A stretch of DNA of 43,290 nt, taken from assembly GCA_031119555.1 (NCBI GenBank), contig JAVHXQ010000030.1:1-43290 (forward strand), read 5' to 3'. Each line of letters starts with the position of its first letter. The stretch's first letter is position 1. Of the stretch, positions 36,638 through 43,290 are shown one piece after another. The stretch comes from Candidatus Dactylopiibacterium sp. (GTDB lineage: Bacteria > Pseudomonadota > Gammaproteobacteria > Burkholderiales > Rhodocyclaceae). Position numbers and translations under genes: made by a program. A model generated the notes under the pieces. The model was not told the DNA's origin, made no database searches, and saw only the letters and a program-made list of their open reading frames with translations.

Positions 36638-37177
36638 TCAGTTCTTGAACGGGAATTTGAACGCTGCGAGAAGCGCGCGCGCCTCTTCATCCGTCTTGGC
36701 GGTCGTGGTGATGCTGATGTTCATACCACGCAGAGCGTCAATCTTGTCGTACTCGATCTCGGGGAAAATGATCTGCTCTTTCACACCGAGGTTGTAGTTG
36801 CCACGACCATCGAAGCCCTTGCCGACAATCCCACGGAAATCGCGGATACGCGGCATGGCCACGGTAACCAGACGATCCAGGAATTCGAACATGCGCGGAC
36901 CACGCAGGGTGACCATGCAACCGATGGGATAGCCGTCACGGATCTTGAAGCCGGCAATCGACTTCTTGGCCTTCGTCACGACGGGGCGCTGACCTGCAAT
37001 CTTGGTCATGTCACCCACCGCGTGATCGAGCACCTTCTTGTCGCCAACCGCTTCACCGACACCCATGTTCAGGGTGATCTTGGTGATGCGGGGCACTTCC
37101 ATGATCGACTTGTAACCGAAGCGCTGACTCAGCTGAGCCACAACTTCGCTCTTGTAGAATTCTTGAAGACGAGCCAT
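36638..37177 (-). CDS. rplE: Ribosomal protein L5
   Basis: 5S rRNA and P-site tRNA contact protein of 179 residues. [40 protein letters not shown] and [20 protein letters not shown] are family-typical. It lies between rplX (9 bp) and rpsN (7 bp). Confidence 0.99.
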   Translation of the reverse strand: MARLQEFYKSEVVAQLSQRFGYKSIMEVPRITKITLNMGVGEAVGDKKVLDHAVGDMTKIAGQRPVVTKAKKSIAGFKIRDGYPIGCMVTLRGPRMFEFLDRLVTVAMPRIRDFRGIVGKGFDGRGNYNLGVKEQIIFPEIEYDKIDALRGMNISITTTAKTDEEARALLAAFKFPFKN

Positions 37178-37186
37178 GACTATTCC

Positions 37187-37504
37187 TTAAGCGCCAAGCG
37201 TTTCGCCATTCGACTTGAAGAAGCGGACCTTCTTGCCATCTTCAAGCGTCTTGAAACCGACACGATCAGCCTTCTGGGTCGCCGGGTTGAACACCGCCAC
37301 GTTCGAAACGTGAATCGGCATTTCCTTTTCAACGATCCCGCCAACCAGACCCTTCACAGGGTTCGGCTTGGTGTGCTTCTTGACGCGATTGACGCCTTCC
37401 ACCACCACACGTTCGGCATCGACGCAGCGCAGAACCGCGCCACGCTTGCCCTTGTCTTTGCCAGCCAGGACGACGACCTCGTCCCCTTTGCGAATCTTGT
37501 TCAT
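37187..37504 (-). CDS. rplX: Ribosomal protein L24
   Basis: Assembly-initiator protein of the large subunit, 105 residues, with a KOW motif ([19 protein letters not shown]). [20 protein letters not shown] and the C-terminal [14 protein letters not shown] complete the match. It lies 9 bp after rplN. Confidence 0.99.
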   Translation of the reverse strand: MNKIRKGDEVVVLAGKDKGKRGAVLRCVDAERVVVEGVNRVKKHTKPNPVKGLVGGIVEKEMPIHVSNVAVFNPATQKADRVGFKTLEDGKKVRFFKSNGETLGA

Positions 37505-37513
37505 CTTCGCTCC

Positions 37514-37882
37514 TTAGAGGACCTCAGGGGCCAGCGAAACAATCTTCATGAAACGCTCGGTGCGCAGCTCGCGCGTCACCGGCCCGAAAATGCGCGTACC
37601 GATCGGCTCGAGCTTGTTGTTCAGAAGCACAGCGGCATTCTTATCGAACTTGACCAGAGAACCATCGTTACGACGCACGCCCTTGGCGGTACGAACCACC
37701 ACGGCGTTATAGACGTCACCCTTCTTCACGCGACCGCGCGGGGCTGCGTCCTTGATACTCACCTTGATGATGTCGCCAACGCCGGCATAGCGGCGCTTGG
37801 AACCACCCAACACCTTGATGCACATCACTGCGCGCGCACCCGTGTTGTCGGCGACGTCAAGAATCGTCTGCATTTGGATCAT
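37514..37882 (-). CDS. rplN: Ribosomal protein L14
   Basis: Large-subunit protein at the intersubunit bridge, 122 residues, exactly family length. [20 protein letters not shown] is the canonical start; upstream in-frame codons belong to the leader. It is preceded by a 149-bp gap with promoter, hairpin and stem-loop, so it probably begins a separately initiated spc segment. Confidence 0.99.
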   Translation of the reverse strand: MIQMQTILDVADNTGARAVMCIKVLGGSKRRYAGVGDIIKVSIKDAAPRGRVKKGDVYNAVVVRTAKGVRRNDGSLVKFDKNAAVLLNNKLEPIGTRIFGPVTRELRTERFMKIVSLAPEVL

Positions 37883-37893
37883 TTTTTCACTCC

Positions 37894-37932
37894 ATCCAAC
37901 TTGAGCACACCAGAAGGCACTCAGTCTTGGAT
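37894..37932 (-). other. Stem-loop in the rplN leader
   Basis: On the minus strand ATCCAA and TTGGAT (outer 6 bp) and TGAG/CTCA (inner 4 bp) form a compound stem just upstream of the rplN Shine-Dalgarno region (GGAGTG). The position would allow a ribosomal protein to control rplN translation. No known leader family is recognised with certainty. Confidence 0.5.
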
Positions 37933-37942
37933 CCCGTCCGGG

Positions 37943-37965
37943 AAAAAGGCCCCGCAAAATGCGGG
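37943..37965 (-). terminator. Intrinsic terminator or attenuator in the rplN leader
   Basis: Minus strand: CCCGCA, loop TTT, TGCGGG, then GCC and TTTTT. The 6-bp stem with U5 lies 61 bases before the rplN start and immediately downstream of the promoter-like sequence at 37980-38009. It would terminate a fraction of both read-through and promoter transcripts. Confidence 0.7.
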
Positions 37966-37979
37966 AAATCGAGCCAAGC

Positions 37980-38009
37980 ATTCTAGCCTGGCTCGACGTC
38001 TTGACGCAA
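37980..38009 (-). promoter_or_regulatory. Promoter upstream of rplN
   Basis: Minus strand: TTGCGT (38004-38009), 18-bp spacer, TAGAAT (37980-37985). An inverted repeat CGAGCCA...TGGCTCG (37970-37976 and 37989-37995) flanks the -10. Predicted start near 37973, so the attenuator hairpin begins within the first ten transcribed bases. Confidence 0.65.
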
Positions 38010-38031
38010 GCGTTTTATCGAGAACGACGAA

Positions 38032-38298
38032 TCAGCCCTGGGCCTTTTCGAGCACTCGAGTCACGCGCCATGCCTTGGTCTTGGAAATCGGAGCGCACTC
38101 CTCAATCTCGACCAGATCACCTTCGGCCGCCACATCGTTGGCCACATCGGCGTGATACTTCTTGGACTGGATCATCACCTTGCCGTAGAGCGGGTGCTTC
38201 ACACGACGCTCGACCAGCACGGTCACGGTCTTGTCCATCTTGTCGCTGACGACGCGACCGCTGAGGGTGCGGCGCACGACTTGCTTTTCTTCACTCAT
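38032..38298 (-). CDS. rpsQ: Ribosomal protein S17
   Basis: Early 16S rRNA-binding protein of 88 residues with an OB fold. [20 protein letters not shown] and [20 protein letters not shown] are characteristic. It overlaps rpmC by one base (TAATG). It is the last gene before the 149-bp gap and thus closes the S10 segment. Confidence 0.99.
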   Translation of the reverse strand: MSEEKQVVRRTLSGRVVSDKMDKTVTVLVERRVKHPLYGKVMIQSKKYHADVANDVAAEGDLVEIEECAPISKTKAWRVTRVLEKAQG

Positions 38299-38489
38299 TA
38301 CGCCACCGCCTTTTCGCGCAGGATGGTACGAACGCGTGCGATATCACGACGCACGCGGCCCAGTTGCGACGTGTTGCTCAGCTGCTGCGTCGCGATCTGC
38401 ATGCGCAGGGAGAACTGCTCCTTGAGCAGCGCAACCAGCTCACCCTGAAGCTCGGTAGCGTTCTTGGAACGCAACTCATTGGCTTTCAT
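38298..38489 (-). CDS. rpmC: Ribosomal protein L29
   Basis: Two-helix protein near the polypeptide exit tunnel, 63 residues. [20 protein letters not shown] and [16 protein letters not shown] are typical. It lies 5 bp after rplP and shares one base with rpsQ. Confidence 0.98.
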   Translation of the reverse strand: MKANELRSKNATELQGELVALLKEQFSLRMQIATQQLSNTSQLGRVRRDIARVRTILREKAVA

Positions 38490-38494
38490 TCTAC

Positions 38495-38908
38495 TTACCC
38501 CACAAGCCGCGTCACGAACGCGGTCTCAATCGGAAGCTTGGCAGCAGCCAGACGGAAGGCTTCACGGGCCAGGGCCTCGTCAACGCCGTCCATCTCGTAC
38601 AGCACCTTGCCAGGCTGGATTTCGGCAACCCAGTACTCCGGATTGCCCTTGCCGTTACCCATGCGGACTTCGGCAGGCTTCTTGGAGATGGGCTTGTCCG
38701 GGAAGATACGGATCCAGATGCGACCACCGCGCTTGATGTGACGGGTCATGGCACGACGTGCCGACTCGATCTGGCGCGCGGTCAGACGACCCCGGCCAAT
38801 GGCCTTGAGGCCATACTCACCGAAGCTCACCTTGGCGCCGCGAGTCGCAACGCCGGTGTTACGGCCCTTCTGCTCCTTGCGGTACTTCCTTCTATTCGGC
38901 TGCAGCAT
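38495..38908 (-). CDS. rplP: Ribosomal protein L16
   Basis: Protein of 137 residues that lines the A-site tRNA elbow. [39 protein letters not shown] and the loop region [20 protein letters not shown] are canonical. It overlaps the rpsC 3' end by 17 bases, a longer overlap than anywhere else in this operon. Confidence 0.99.
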   Translation of the reverse strand: MLQPNRRKYRKEQKGRNTGVATRGAKVSFGEYGLKAIGRGRLTARQIESARRAMTRHIKRGGRIWIRIFPDKPISKKPAEVRMGNGKGNPEYWVAEIQPGKVLYEMDGVDEALAREAFRLAAAKLPIETAFVTRLVG

Positions 38909-39683
38909 CGCTTGCTCCTGCGTTCTTCACAGCGCCAGTCTTGCGCGCCGCGGGACGACGGCCGGCCGGCTTGGCCTCGCCTTCGTTGCGTGCGGGACGA
39001 CGGGCCTTGCGACCTTCGTTTTCATTGGCTTCAGCGGCCACGGGCTGCTCGCCCTTGCCCAGCATTTCACCCTTGTAGACCCAGACCTTGATCCCGATGA
39101 TGCCGTAGGTCGTGCTGGCTTCCGAGAAACCGTAGTCGATGTCGGCACGCAGGGTGTGCAGGGGCACACGGCCTTCGCGATACCACTCGGTACGAGCGAT
39201 CTCGGCGCCGTTCAGGCGGCCCGAACTCATGATCTTGATGCCCTGGGCACCCAGACGCATGGCGTTCTGCATGGCACGCTTCATGGCGCGGCGGAACATG
39301 ATGCGCTTCTCGAGCTGCTGCGCGATCGAGTCAGCGATCAGTTGCGCATCGGTTTCCGGCTTGCGGATCTCTTCGATGTTCACGTGAACCGGAACACCCA
39401 TGATCTTCTGCAGGTCAGCCTTCAGCTGCTCGATGTCTTCGCCCTTCTTGCCGATCACGACACCCGGACGAGCCGAGAAAACGGTGATACGGGCATTCTT
39501 GGCCGGACGTTCGATCAGAACGCGCCCCACGGAGGCGTGGGCAAGCTTCTTCTTCAGATGCTCACGAACCTTGATGTCTTCGTGAAGCATCGTCGCAAAG
39601 CTCTTGCTGTTGGCGAACCAGCGAGAGCTCCAGTTCCGGGTCACCGCCAGGCGGAATCCGGTCGGGTGGATTTTCTGTCCCAT
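38892..39683 (-). CDS. rpsC: Ribosomal protein S3 with long basic/alanine-rich tail
   Basis: mRNA-entry helicase-type protein of 263 residues. [20 protein letters not shown], the KH domain [20 protein letters not shown], and the C-terminal domain [20 protein letters not shown] are standard. After residue 210 there is a tail of about 50 residues rich in Ala, Arg and Lys ([20 protein letters not shown]), seen in betaproteobacterial S3 but absent from E. coli. Confidence 0.99.
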   Translation of the reverse strand: MGQKIHPTGFRLAVTRNWSSRWFANSKSFATMLHEDIKVREHLKKKLAHASVGRVLIERPAKNARITVFSARPGVVIGKKGEDIEQLKADLQKIMGVPVHVNIEEIRKPETDAQLIADSIAQQLEKRIMFRRAMKRAMQNAMRLGAQGIKIMSSGRLNGAEIARTEWYREGRVPLHTLRADIDYGFSEASTTYGIIGIKVWVYKGEMLGKGEQPVAAEANENEGRKARRPARNEGEAKPAGRRPAARKTGAVKNAGASDAAAE

Positions 39684-39692
39684 GTGCTCCCC

Positions 39693-40022
39693 TTACTCCC
39701 CAACAGACAGGTAGATGTGGCAGGTCTGCTTCTCGATGCGATTACCGCGGCCCTTGGCGCGAGCGGTGAAACGCTTGAGGGACATACCCTTTTCCACGTG
39801 AATCGTCTTGACCTTCAGCGCGTCGATGTCAGCACCATCGTTGTGCTCGGCGTTCGCAATCGCGGACTCGAGCACCTTCTTGATGATACCGGCACCCTTT
39901 TTCGGGCAGAACGCCAGAATGTTCAGCGCCTGGTCAACCGGCTTGCCGCGGACCAGATCAGCCACAAGGCGACCCTTCTGGGCAGAGAGGCGAACACCGC
40001 GCAGATTTGCATTGGTTTCCAT
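39693..40022 (-). CDS. rplV: Ribosomal protein L22
   Basis: 109 residues; its hairpin reaches into the peptide exit tunnel where macrolides bind. [40 protein letters not shown] and [20 protein letters not shown] show an intact tunnel loop with no resistance-type deletion or insertion apparent. Confidence 0.99.
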   Translation of the reverse strand: METNANLRGVRLSAQKGRLVADLVRGKPVDQALNILAFCPKKGAGIIKKVLESAIANAEHNDGADIDALKVKTIHVEKGMSLKRFTARAKGRGNRIEKQTCHIYLSVGE

Positions 40023-40031
40023 GTTCTCTCC

Positions 40032-40307
40032 TTACCGCTTCGCCTTCTTGCTGGCGGCGTGACCCTTGAAGGTACGCGTCAGCGCGAATTCGCCCAGCTT
40101 GTGACCAACCATGTTTTCAGTCACAAACACCGGAATGTGTTGTTTGCCGTTATGCACCGCGATGGTCAGGCCGATGAACTCGGGCAGGATCGTCGAACGA
40201 CGCGACCAAGTCTTGATCGGACGCTTGTCGGTGGAATTCGCTGCAGCCTCGACCTTCTTGGTCAGATGATCGTCTACAAACGGCCCTTTTTTAATGGAAC
40301 GTGCCAT
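40032..40307 (-). CDS. rpsS: Ribosomal protein S19
   Basis: Small-subunit head protein of 91 residues, partner of S13. [20 protein letters not shown] and [20 protein letters not shown]-like stretch ([20 protein letters not shown]) with the end [10 protein letters not shown] match the family. Equal 9-bp gaps on both sides. Confidence 0.99.
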   Translation of the reverse strand: MARSIKKGPFVDDHLTKKVEAAANSTDKRPIKTWSRRSTILPEFIGLTIAVHNGKQHIPVFVTENMVGHKLGEFALTRTFKGHAASKKAKR

Positions 40308-40316
40308 GACTACCTC

Positions 40317-41141
40317 TTATCGCTTGTGACGACGCTGAACGATCATGCTGTCGGTACGCTTGTTGTTGCGCGTACGATAGCCCTTGGCCGGCTGGCCCCA
40401 CGGACTGACAGGCACACGACCTTCACCGGTCTTGCCCTCACCACCACCGTGCGGGTGATCGATCGGGTTCATTGCGGTACCACGCACCGTCGGACGGATG
40501 CCACGCCAGCGCTGAGCACCGGCCTTGCCGATCTTGCGCAGGTTGTTCTCTTCGTTGCCGACTTCACCAATGGTGGCGCGGCACTCGATATGAACGCGAC
40601 GGATTTCACCGGAACGCAGGCGGAGCTGGGCATAGATGCCTTCACGCGCCAGCAGCTGAACCGAAGTCCCAGCGGCGCGAGCCAGCTGAGCACCCTTGCC
40701 CGGCAGCATTTCCACGCAGTGGATCGTGCTACCGACCGGGATGTTACGAATCGGCAGTGCGTTGCCAGACTTGATCGGCGCTTCGGAGCCGCTCACGAGT
40801 TCCTGCCCCACCACCAGACCCTTGGGGGCGATGATGTAGCGACGCTCGCCATCGGCGTAGCACAGCAGGGCGATGTGGGCGCTGCGGTTCGGGTCGTATT
40901 CGATACGCTCGACCTTGGCCACGATGCCATCCTTGTTGCGCTTGAAATCGACGACGCGATAGTGCTGCTTGTGACCACCACCCTGGTGGCGCACCGTCAC
41001 GCGGCCGGAGTTGTTACGACCGGCATTCTTCGACTGAGACTCCACCAGGCCGGCAAAGGGCTTGCCCTTGTGGAGGCCAGGGTTGACCACCTTGACCAGA
41101 CCGCGGCGGCCTGCAGAGGTCGGTTTGACTTTGACCAGCAT
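40317..41141 (-). CDS. rplB: Ribosomal protein L2
   Basis: Peptidyl-transferase-proximal protein of 274 residues. [20 protein letters not shown], the functionally important His region [20 protein letters not shown], and [20 protein letters not shown] are complete. It overlaps rplW by one base (TAATG). Confidence 0.99.
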   Translation of the reverse strand: MLVKVKPTSAGRRGLVKVVNPGLHKGKPFAGLVESQSKNAGRNNSGRVTVRHQGGGHKQHYRVVDFKRNKDGIVAKVERIEYDPNRSAHIALLCYADGERRYIIAPKGLVVGQELVSGSEAPIKSGNALPIRNIPVGSTIHCVEMLPGKGAQLARAAGTSVQLLAREGIYAQLRLRSGEIRRVHIECRATIGEVGNEENNLRKIGKAGAQRWRGIRPTVRGTAMNPIDHPHGGGEGKTGEGRVPVSPWGQPAKGYRTRNNKRTDSMIVQRRHKR

Positions 41142-41449
41142 TACGCGGCCCCTCCCTCAACGAAGTTGATCTCCTGGCCCGGCTTCAGGCACACGAATGC
41201 CTTCTTCCAGCCCTTGCGCTGACCGATCGAACGGCCGAAACGCTTCACCTTGCCCTTGACGTTCAGGACTTGCACGGAGGCAACCTGGACCTTGAAGAGC
41301 AGCTCGACGGCAGCCTTGATTTCCGGCTTGGTCGCATCCGACGCCACCCGGAAAATCACTTGCTCGTGCTTTTCAGCCACGGCAGTCGCCTTCTCGGAAA
41401 TCTGCGGCGCGAGCAGCACCTGCAGGAGTCGTTCCTGGCTATAGCTCAT
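41141..41449 (-). CDS. rplW: Ribosomal protein L23
   Basis: Exit-site protein of 102 residues that docks trigger factor and [23 protein letters not shown] is the start, overlapping the rplD stop by 4 bases (ATGA); a longer in-frame extension lies inside rplD and is not used. [20 protein letters not shown] is diagnostic. Confidence 0.99.
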   Translation of the reverse strand: MSYSQERLLQVLLAPQISEKATAVAEKHEQVIFRVASDATKPEIKAAVELLFKVQVASVQVLNVKGKVKRFGRSIGQRKGWKKAFVCLKPGQEINFVEGGAA

Positions 41450-42066
41450 TGCCACATCTCCTCGATCTTGGCGACCGCAGCGCGCGTAACGATCACGCGC
41501 GGATAGCGCACGAGCGACACCGGATCGGCTTCGTGGGCCTCGAGCACCAGCACGTTGTGCAGGTTGCGCGACGACAGCCACAGGTTTTCATCGATCTCGT
41601 CGGTGATCACCAGCACGGACTCAACACCGAAACCCTTGAGCTTCTGAGCCAGCAGGCGGGTCTTCGGCGCTTCGATCGCCACGTTCTCGACCACCACCAG
41701 ACGGTCTTCGCGAACCAGCTGCGACAGGATCGAAGCGATACCGGCGCGGAACTGCTTGCGATTGACCTTCTGCGAGAAATTCTCGTCCGGGCGGTTCGGG
41801 AAAATCCGACCACCACCACGCCACAGCGGCGAGGACGACATACCGGCACGGGCATTACCCGTACCCTTTTGCTTGAAGGGCTTGTGCGTGGTGTGCTTGA
41901 CTTCACCACGATCCTTCTGCGCGCGATTGCCGGAACGGGCATTCGCTTGGTAGGCAACAACCAGCTGGTGCACGAGCGCTTCGTTGTATTCGCGGCCAAA
42001 AACCGCGTCCGAAGCCTGCACCGTCGAGGAGGCCTGACCCTGATCATTAATCAGCTTGAGTTCCAT
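41446..42066 (-). CDS. rplD: Ribosomal protein L4
   Basis: 206 residues. The extended loop with [20 protein letters not shown] reaches into the exit tunnel. In enterobacteria L4 also represses the S10 operon by causing attenuation in the leader and blocking translation. Here candidate target structures lie upstream of rplC rather than upstream of rpsJ. Tunnel loop residues look normal. Confidence 0.99.
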   Translation of the reverse strand: MELKLINDQGQASSTVQASDAVFGREYNEALVHQLVVAYQANARSGNRAQKDRGEVKHTTHKPFKQKGTGNARAGMSSSPLWRGGGRIFPNRPDENFSQKVNRKQFRAGIASILSQLVREDRLVVVENVAIEAPKTRLLAQKLKGFGVESVLVITDEIDENLWLSSRNLHNVLVLEAHEADPVSLVRYPRVIVTRAAVAKIEEMWQ

Positions 42067-42077
42067 GACGCCCCCGA

Positions 42078-42719
42078 TCAGTTAGCCTTGACAGCCGGAC
42101 GCACGATCACGTCACCGCCGTCATGACCCGGCACTGCGCCCTTGATGAGCAGCAGACCACGCTCAGCATCCACACGCACGACTTCCAGATTCTGGACAGT
42201 CGAGCGAACGGCGCCCAGATGACCCGTCATGCGCTTGCCCGGGAAAACGCGACCCGGATCCTGCGCCATACCGATCGAACCCGGCACGTTGTGGCTACGG
42301 GAGTTACCGTGGGAAGCACGCTGGGAGCTGAAATTGTGGCGCTTGATCGTGCCAGCGTAGCCCTTACCGATGGAGGTGCCGGTCACATCGACCTTCTGCC
42401 CCACCGAGAAAATTTCCACACTGATCACGTCACCCGCCTTGTAGCCGGCGACTTGCTCAGCCGACAGACGGAATTCACGCAGAGCGCTACCCGCTTCGAC
42501 ACCCGCCTTGGCCATATGGCCGGCGATTGCCTTCGTGACACGGCTTGCGCGCCGTTCGCCGAAAGCAACCTGGACTGCGACGTAGCCGTCAGCCTCAGGG
42601 GTCTTGATCTGGGTCACGCGATTGTTCGACACGTCAAGCACCGTCACCGGAACGGAAGCACCGTCCTCAGCGAAGATGCGAGTCATGCCGACCTTGCGAC
42701 CAACAAGGCCTAGACTCAT
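42078..42719 (-). CDS. rplC: Ribosomal protein L3
   Basis: Early assembly protein of 213 residues next to the peptidyl-transferase centre. [20 protein letters not shown] and the finger [20 protein letters not shown] with the conserved methylated-Gln site region ([20 protein letters not shown]) are intact. AGGAG precedes the ATG. It follows a 127-bp gap containing promoter and terminator elements. Confidence 0.99.
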   Translation of the reverse strand: MSLGLVGRKVGMTRIFAEDGASVPVTVLDVSNNRVTQIKTPEADGYVAVQVAFGERRASRVTKAIAGHMAKAGVEAGSALREFRLSAEQVAGYKAGDVISVEIFSVGQKVDVTGTSIGKGYAGTIKRHNFSSQRASHGNSRSHNVPGSIGMAQDPGRVFPGKRMTGHLGAVRSTVQNLEVVRVDAERGLLLIKGAVPGHDGGDVIVRPAVKAN

Positions 42720-42732
42720 GTTTTTCTCCTAT

Positions 42733-42756
42733 GACCCGGTTTCGATTGACCGGATC
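42733..42756 (-). other. Stem-loop next to the rplC Shine-Dalgarno
   Basis: Minus strand: GATCCGGT, loop CAATCGAA, ACCGGGTC; eight pairs including one G-U. It ends two bases before AGGAG of rplC, so its stability or protein binding could govern L3-L4 translation. Not matched to a known leader family by eye. Confidence 0.5.
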
Positions 42757-42773
42757 GCAATGGGTACTACAAC

Positions 42774-42807
42774 AAAAAAACTCGCGCTTCGAGACGCGAA
42801 GCGCGAG
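42774..42807 (-). terminator. Intrinsic terminator between rpsJ and rplC
   Basis: Minus strand: CTCGCGCTTCG, loop CGTCT, CGAAGCGCGAG, then seven T. A perfect 11-bp stem plus U7 is a textbook terminator, yet it lies inside a ribosomal operon, 39 bases after rpsJ. It overlaps the predicted start point of the internal promoter. Confidence 0.92.
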
Positions 42808-42808
42808 A

Positions 42809-42837
42809 GTCTAACGCACAACTGCTTGACAGCGCAA
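42809..42837 (-). promoter_or_regulatory. Promoter upstream of rplC
   Basis: Minus strand: TTGCGC (42832-42837), 17-bp spacer, TTAGAC (42809-42814). An 8-bp perfect inverted repeat ACTGCTTG...CAAGCAGT (42821-42842) overlaps the -35 region and starts 4 bases after the rpsJ stop. Predicted start near 42802, inside the 5' arm of the terminator stem. Confidence 0.65.
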
Positions 42838-42846
42838 GCAGTCGAG

Positions 42847-43158
42847 TTACTGCAACTTGATCTCGACGTCAACACCAGCCGGGAGATCCAGCTTCATCAG
42901 CGCGTCAACCGTCTTGTCGGTCGGATCGATGATGTCCATGAGGCGCAGGTGCGTGCGGATTTCGAACTGGTCACGCGAAGTCTTGTTCACGTGCGGCGAA
43001 CGCAGCACATTGAAACGCTCGATCTTCGTGGGCATCGGAACGGGGCCACGGACGACGGCGCCGGTGCGCTTGGCGGTCTCGACGATTTCCTGGGCGGACT
43101 GATCGATCAGGCGATAGTCGAAAGCCTTCAGGCGGATGCGGATTTTCTGGTTTGCCAT
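42847..43158 (-). CDS. rpsJ: Ribosomal protein S10
   Basis: 103 residues; ribosomal head protein and, as NusE, a transcription antitermination factor. [20 protein letters not shown] and [20 protein letters not shown] are canonical. AGGAAA precedes the ATG. It is isolated from its neighbours by a hairpin on each side: the tuf terminator (78-bp gap) and the strong terminator before rplC. Confidence 0.99.
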   Translation of the reverse strand: MANQKIRIRLKAFDYRLIDQSAQEIVETAKRTGAVVRGPVPMPTKIERFNVLRSPHVNKTSRDQFEIRTHLRLMDIIDPTDKTVDALMKLDLPAGVDVEIKLQ

Positions 43159-43186
43159 GATGTTTCCTAAAGAGCGGAAAAGAGCA

Positions 43187-43223
43187 CAAAGAACAAACGG
43201 CGCACCTCGTGAAAGGTGCGCCG
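43187..43223 (-). terminator. Terminator or attenuator after tuf
   Basis: Minus strand: CGGCGCACCT, loop TTCACG, AGGTGCGCCG (10 bp, perfect), then the T-rich TTTGTTCTTTG. It lies 13 bases after the tuf stop. No clear promoter is seen between it and rpsJ, so partial read-through from tuf is probably needed to express rpsJ. Confidence 0.8.
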
Positions 43224-43236
43224 CAAGCGAAACGAA

Positions 43237-43290
43237 TTACTCGATGATCTTCGCGACCACGCCGGCGCCGACGGTACGGCCACCTTCGCG
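43237..43290 (-). CDS. tuf: Elongation factor Tu, last 17 codons (5' part outside window)
   Basis: The final residues REGGRTVGAGVVAKIIE before TAA are the invariant EF-Tu C-terminus. EF-Tu delivers aminoacyl-tRNA to the ribosome. Its place just before rpsJ is the usual str-S10 junction in betaproteobacteria. Confidence 0.97.
   Translation of the reverse strand, partial: REGGRTVGAGVVAKIIE

Noticed and set aside
38748-41222. 824-codon plus-strand frame opposite rplP-rplB
   Set aside because: Fully antisense to six universally conserved ribosomal genes; composition is that of a complementary-strand shadow.
43159-43236. tRNA gene or small RNA between tuf and rpsJ
   Set aside because: The 78-bp gap is explained by a 10-bp terminator hairpin and the rpsJ ribosome binding site; no cloverleaf can be drawn.

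Overview
The window looks like chromosomal DNA of a high-GC betaproteobacterium, most likely a member of the Burkholderiales and perhaps Alcaligenaceae-like. The grounds are the tuf-rpsJ linkage at the right edge, the unbroken S10-spc-alpha ribosomal order ending in rplQ convergent with uvrA and a divergent ssb, and the very GC-rich third codon positions outside the ribosomal block. The genus assignment is inference. I see no insertion sequence, prophage, CRISPR array, tRNA or rRNA.

Left part (1-5665): a minus-strand drug-efflux operon (MarR regulator, outer-membrane factor lipoprotein, EmrA-type adaptor cut by the window edge), then a plus-strand pair made of a circularly permuted ATP-grasp protein and an alpha-E (DUF403) protein.

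Middle left (5666-15159): a Fur-box promoter and a TonB-dependent receptor on the plus strand, convergent with a three-gene minus-strand operon. That operon encodes a 1105-residue transglutaminase plus putative amidoligase (DUF2126), an 824-residue ATP-grasp/alpha-E fusion and a 321-residue transglutaminase-like protein. Together with the left-hand pair this gives two versions of the same poorly characterised peptide-ligase/transglutaminase system, one split and one fused, within 12 kb and on either side of an iron-type receptor. It is the least understood system here.

Middle (15386-24452): a tightly coupled plus-strand operon folD-purE-SMR exporter-purK-hydrolase-Sua5/TsaC with four consecutive stop/start overlaps; a chemotaxis receptor; an azoR-pirin operon divergent from a LysR regulator.

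Right (24504-29081): rpoH, preceded by a perfect CIRCE (HrcA) operator and a strong 5' leader hairpin; ssb; and divergent uvrA.

Far right (29247-43290): the complete S10-spc-alpha superoperon on the minus strand, from the 3' end of tuf through rpsJ to rplQ, ending at a bidirectional terminator. Its GC content is visibly lower than the flanks. Two internal gaps (127 bp between rpsJ and rplC, 149 bp between rpsQ and rplN) each hold a promoter-like sequence, an intrinsic-terminator hairpin and a further stem-loop next to the ribosome binding site, so the operon is probably divided into separately controlled segments.
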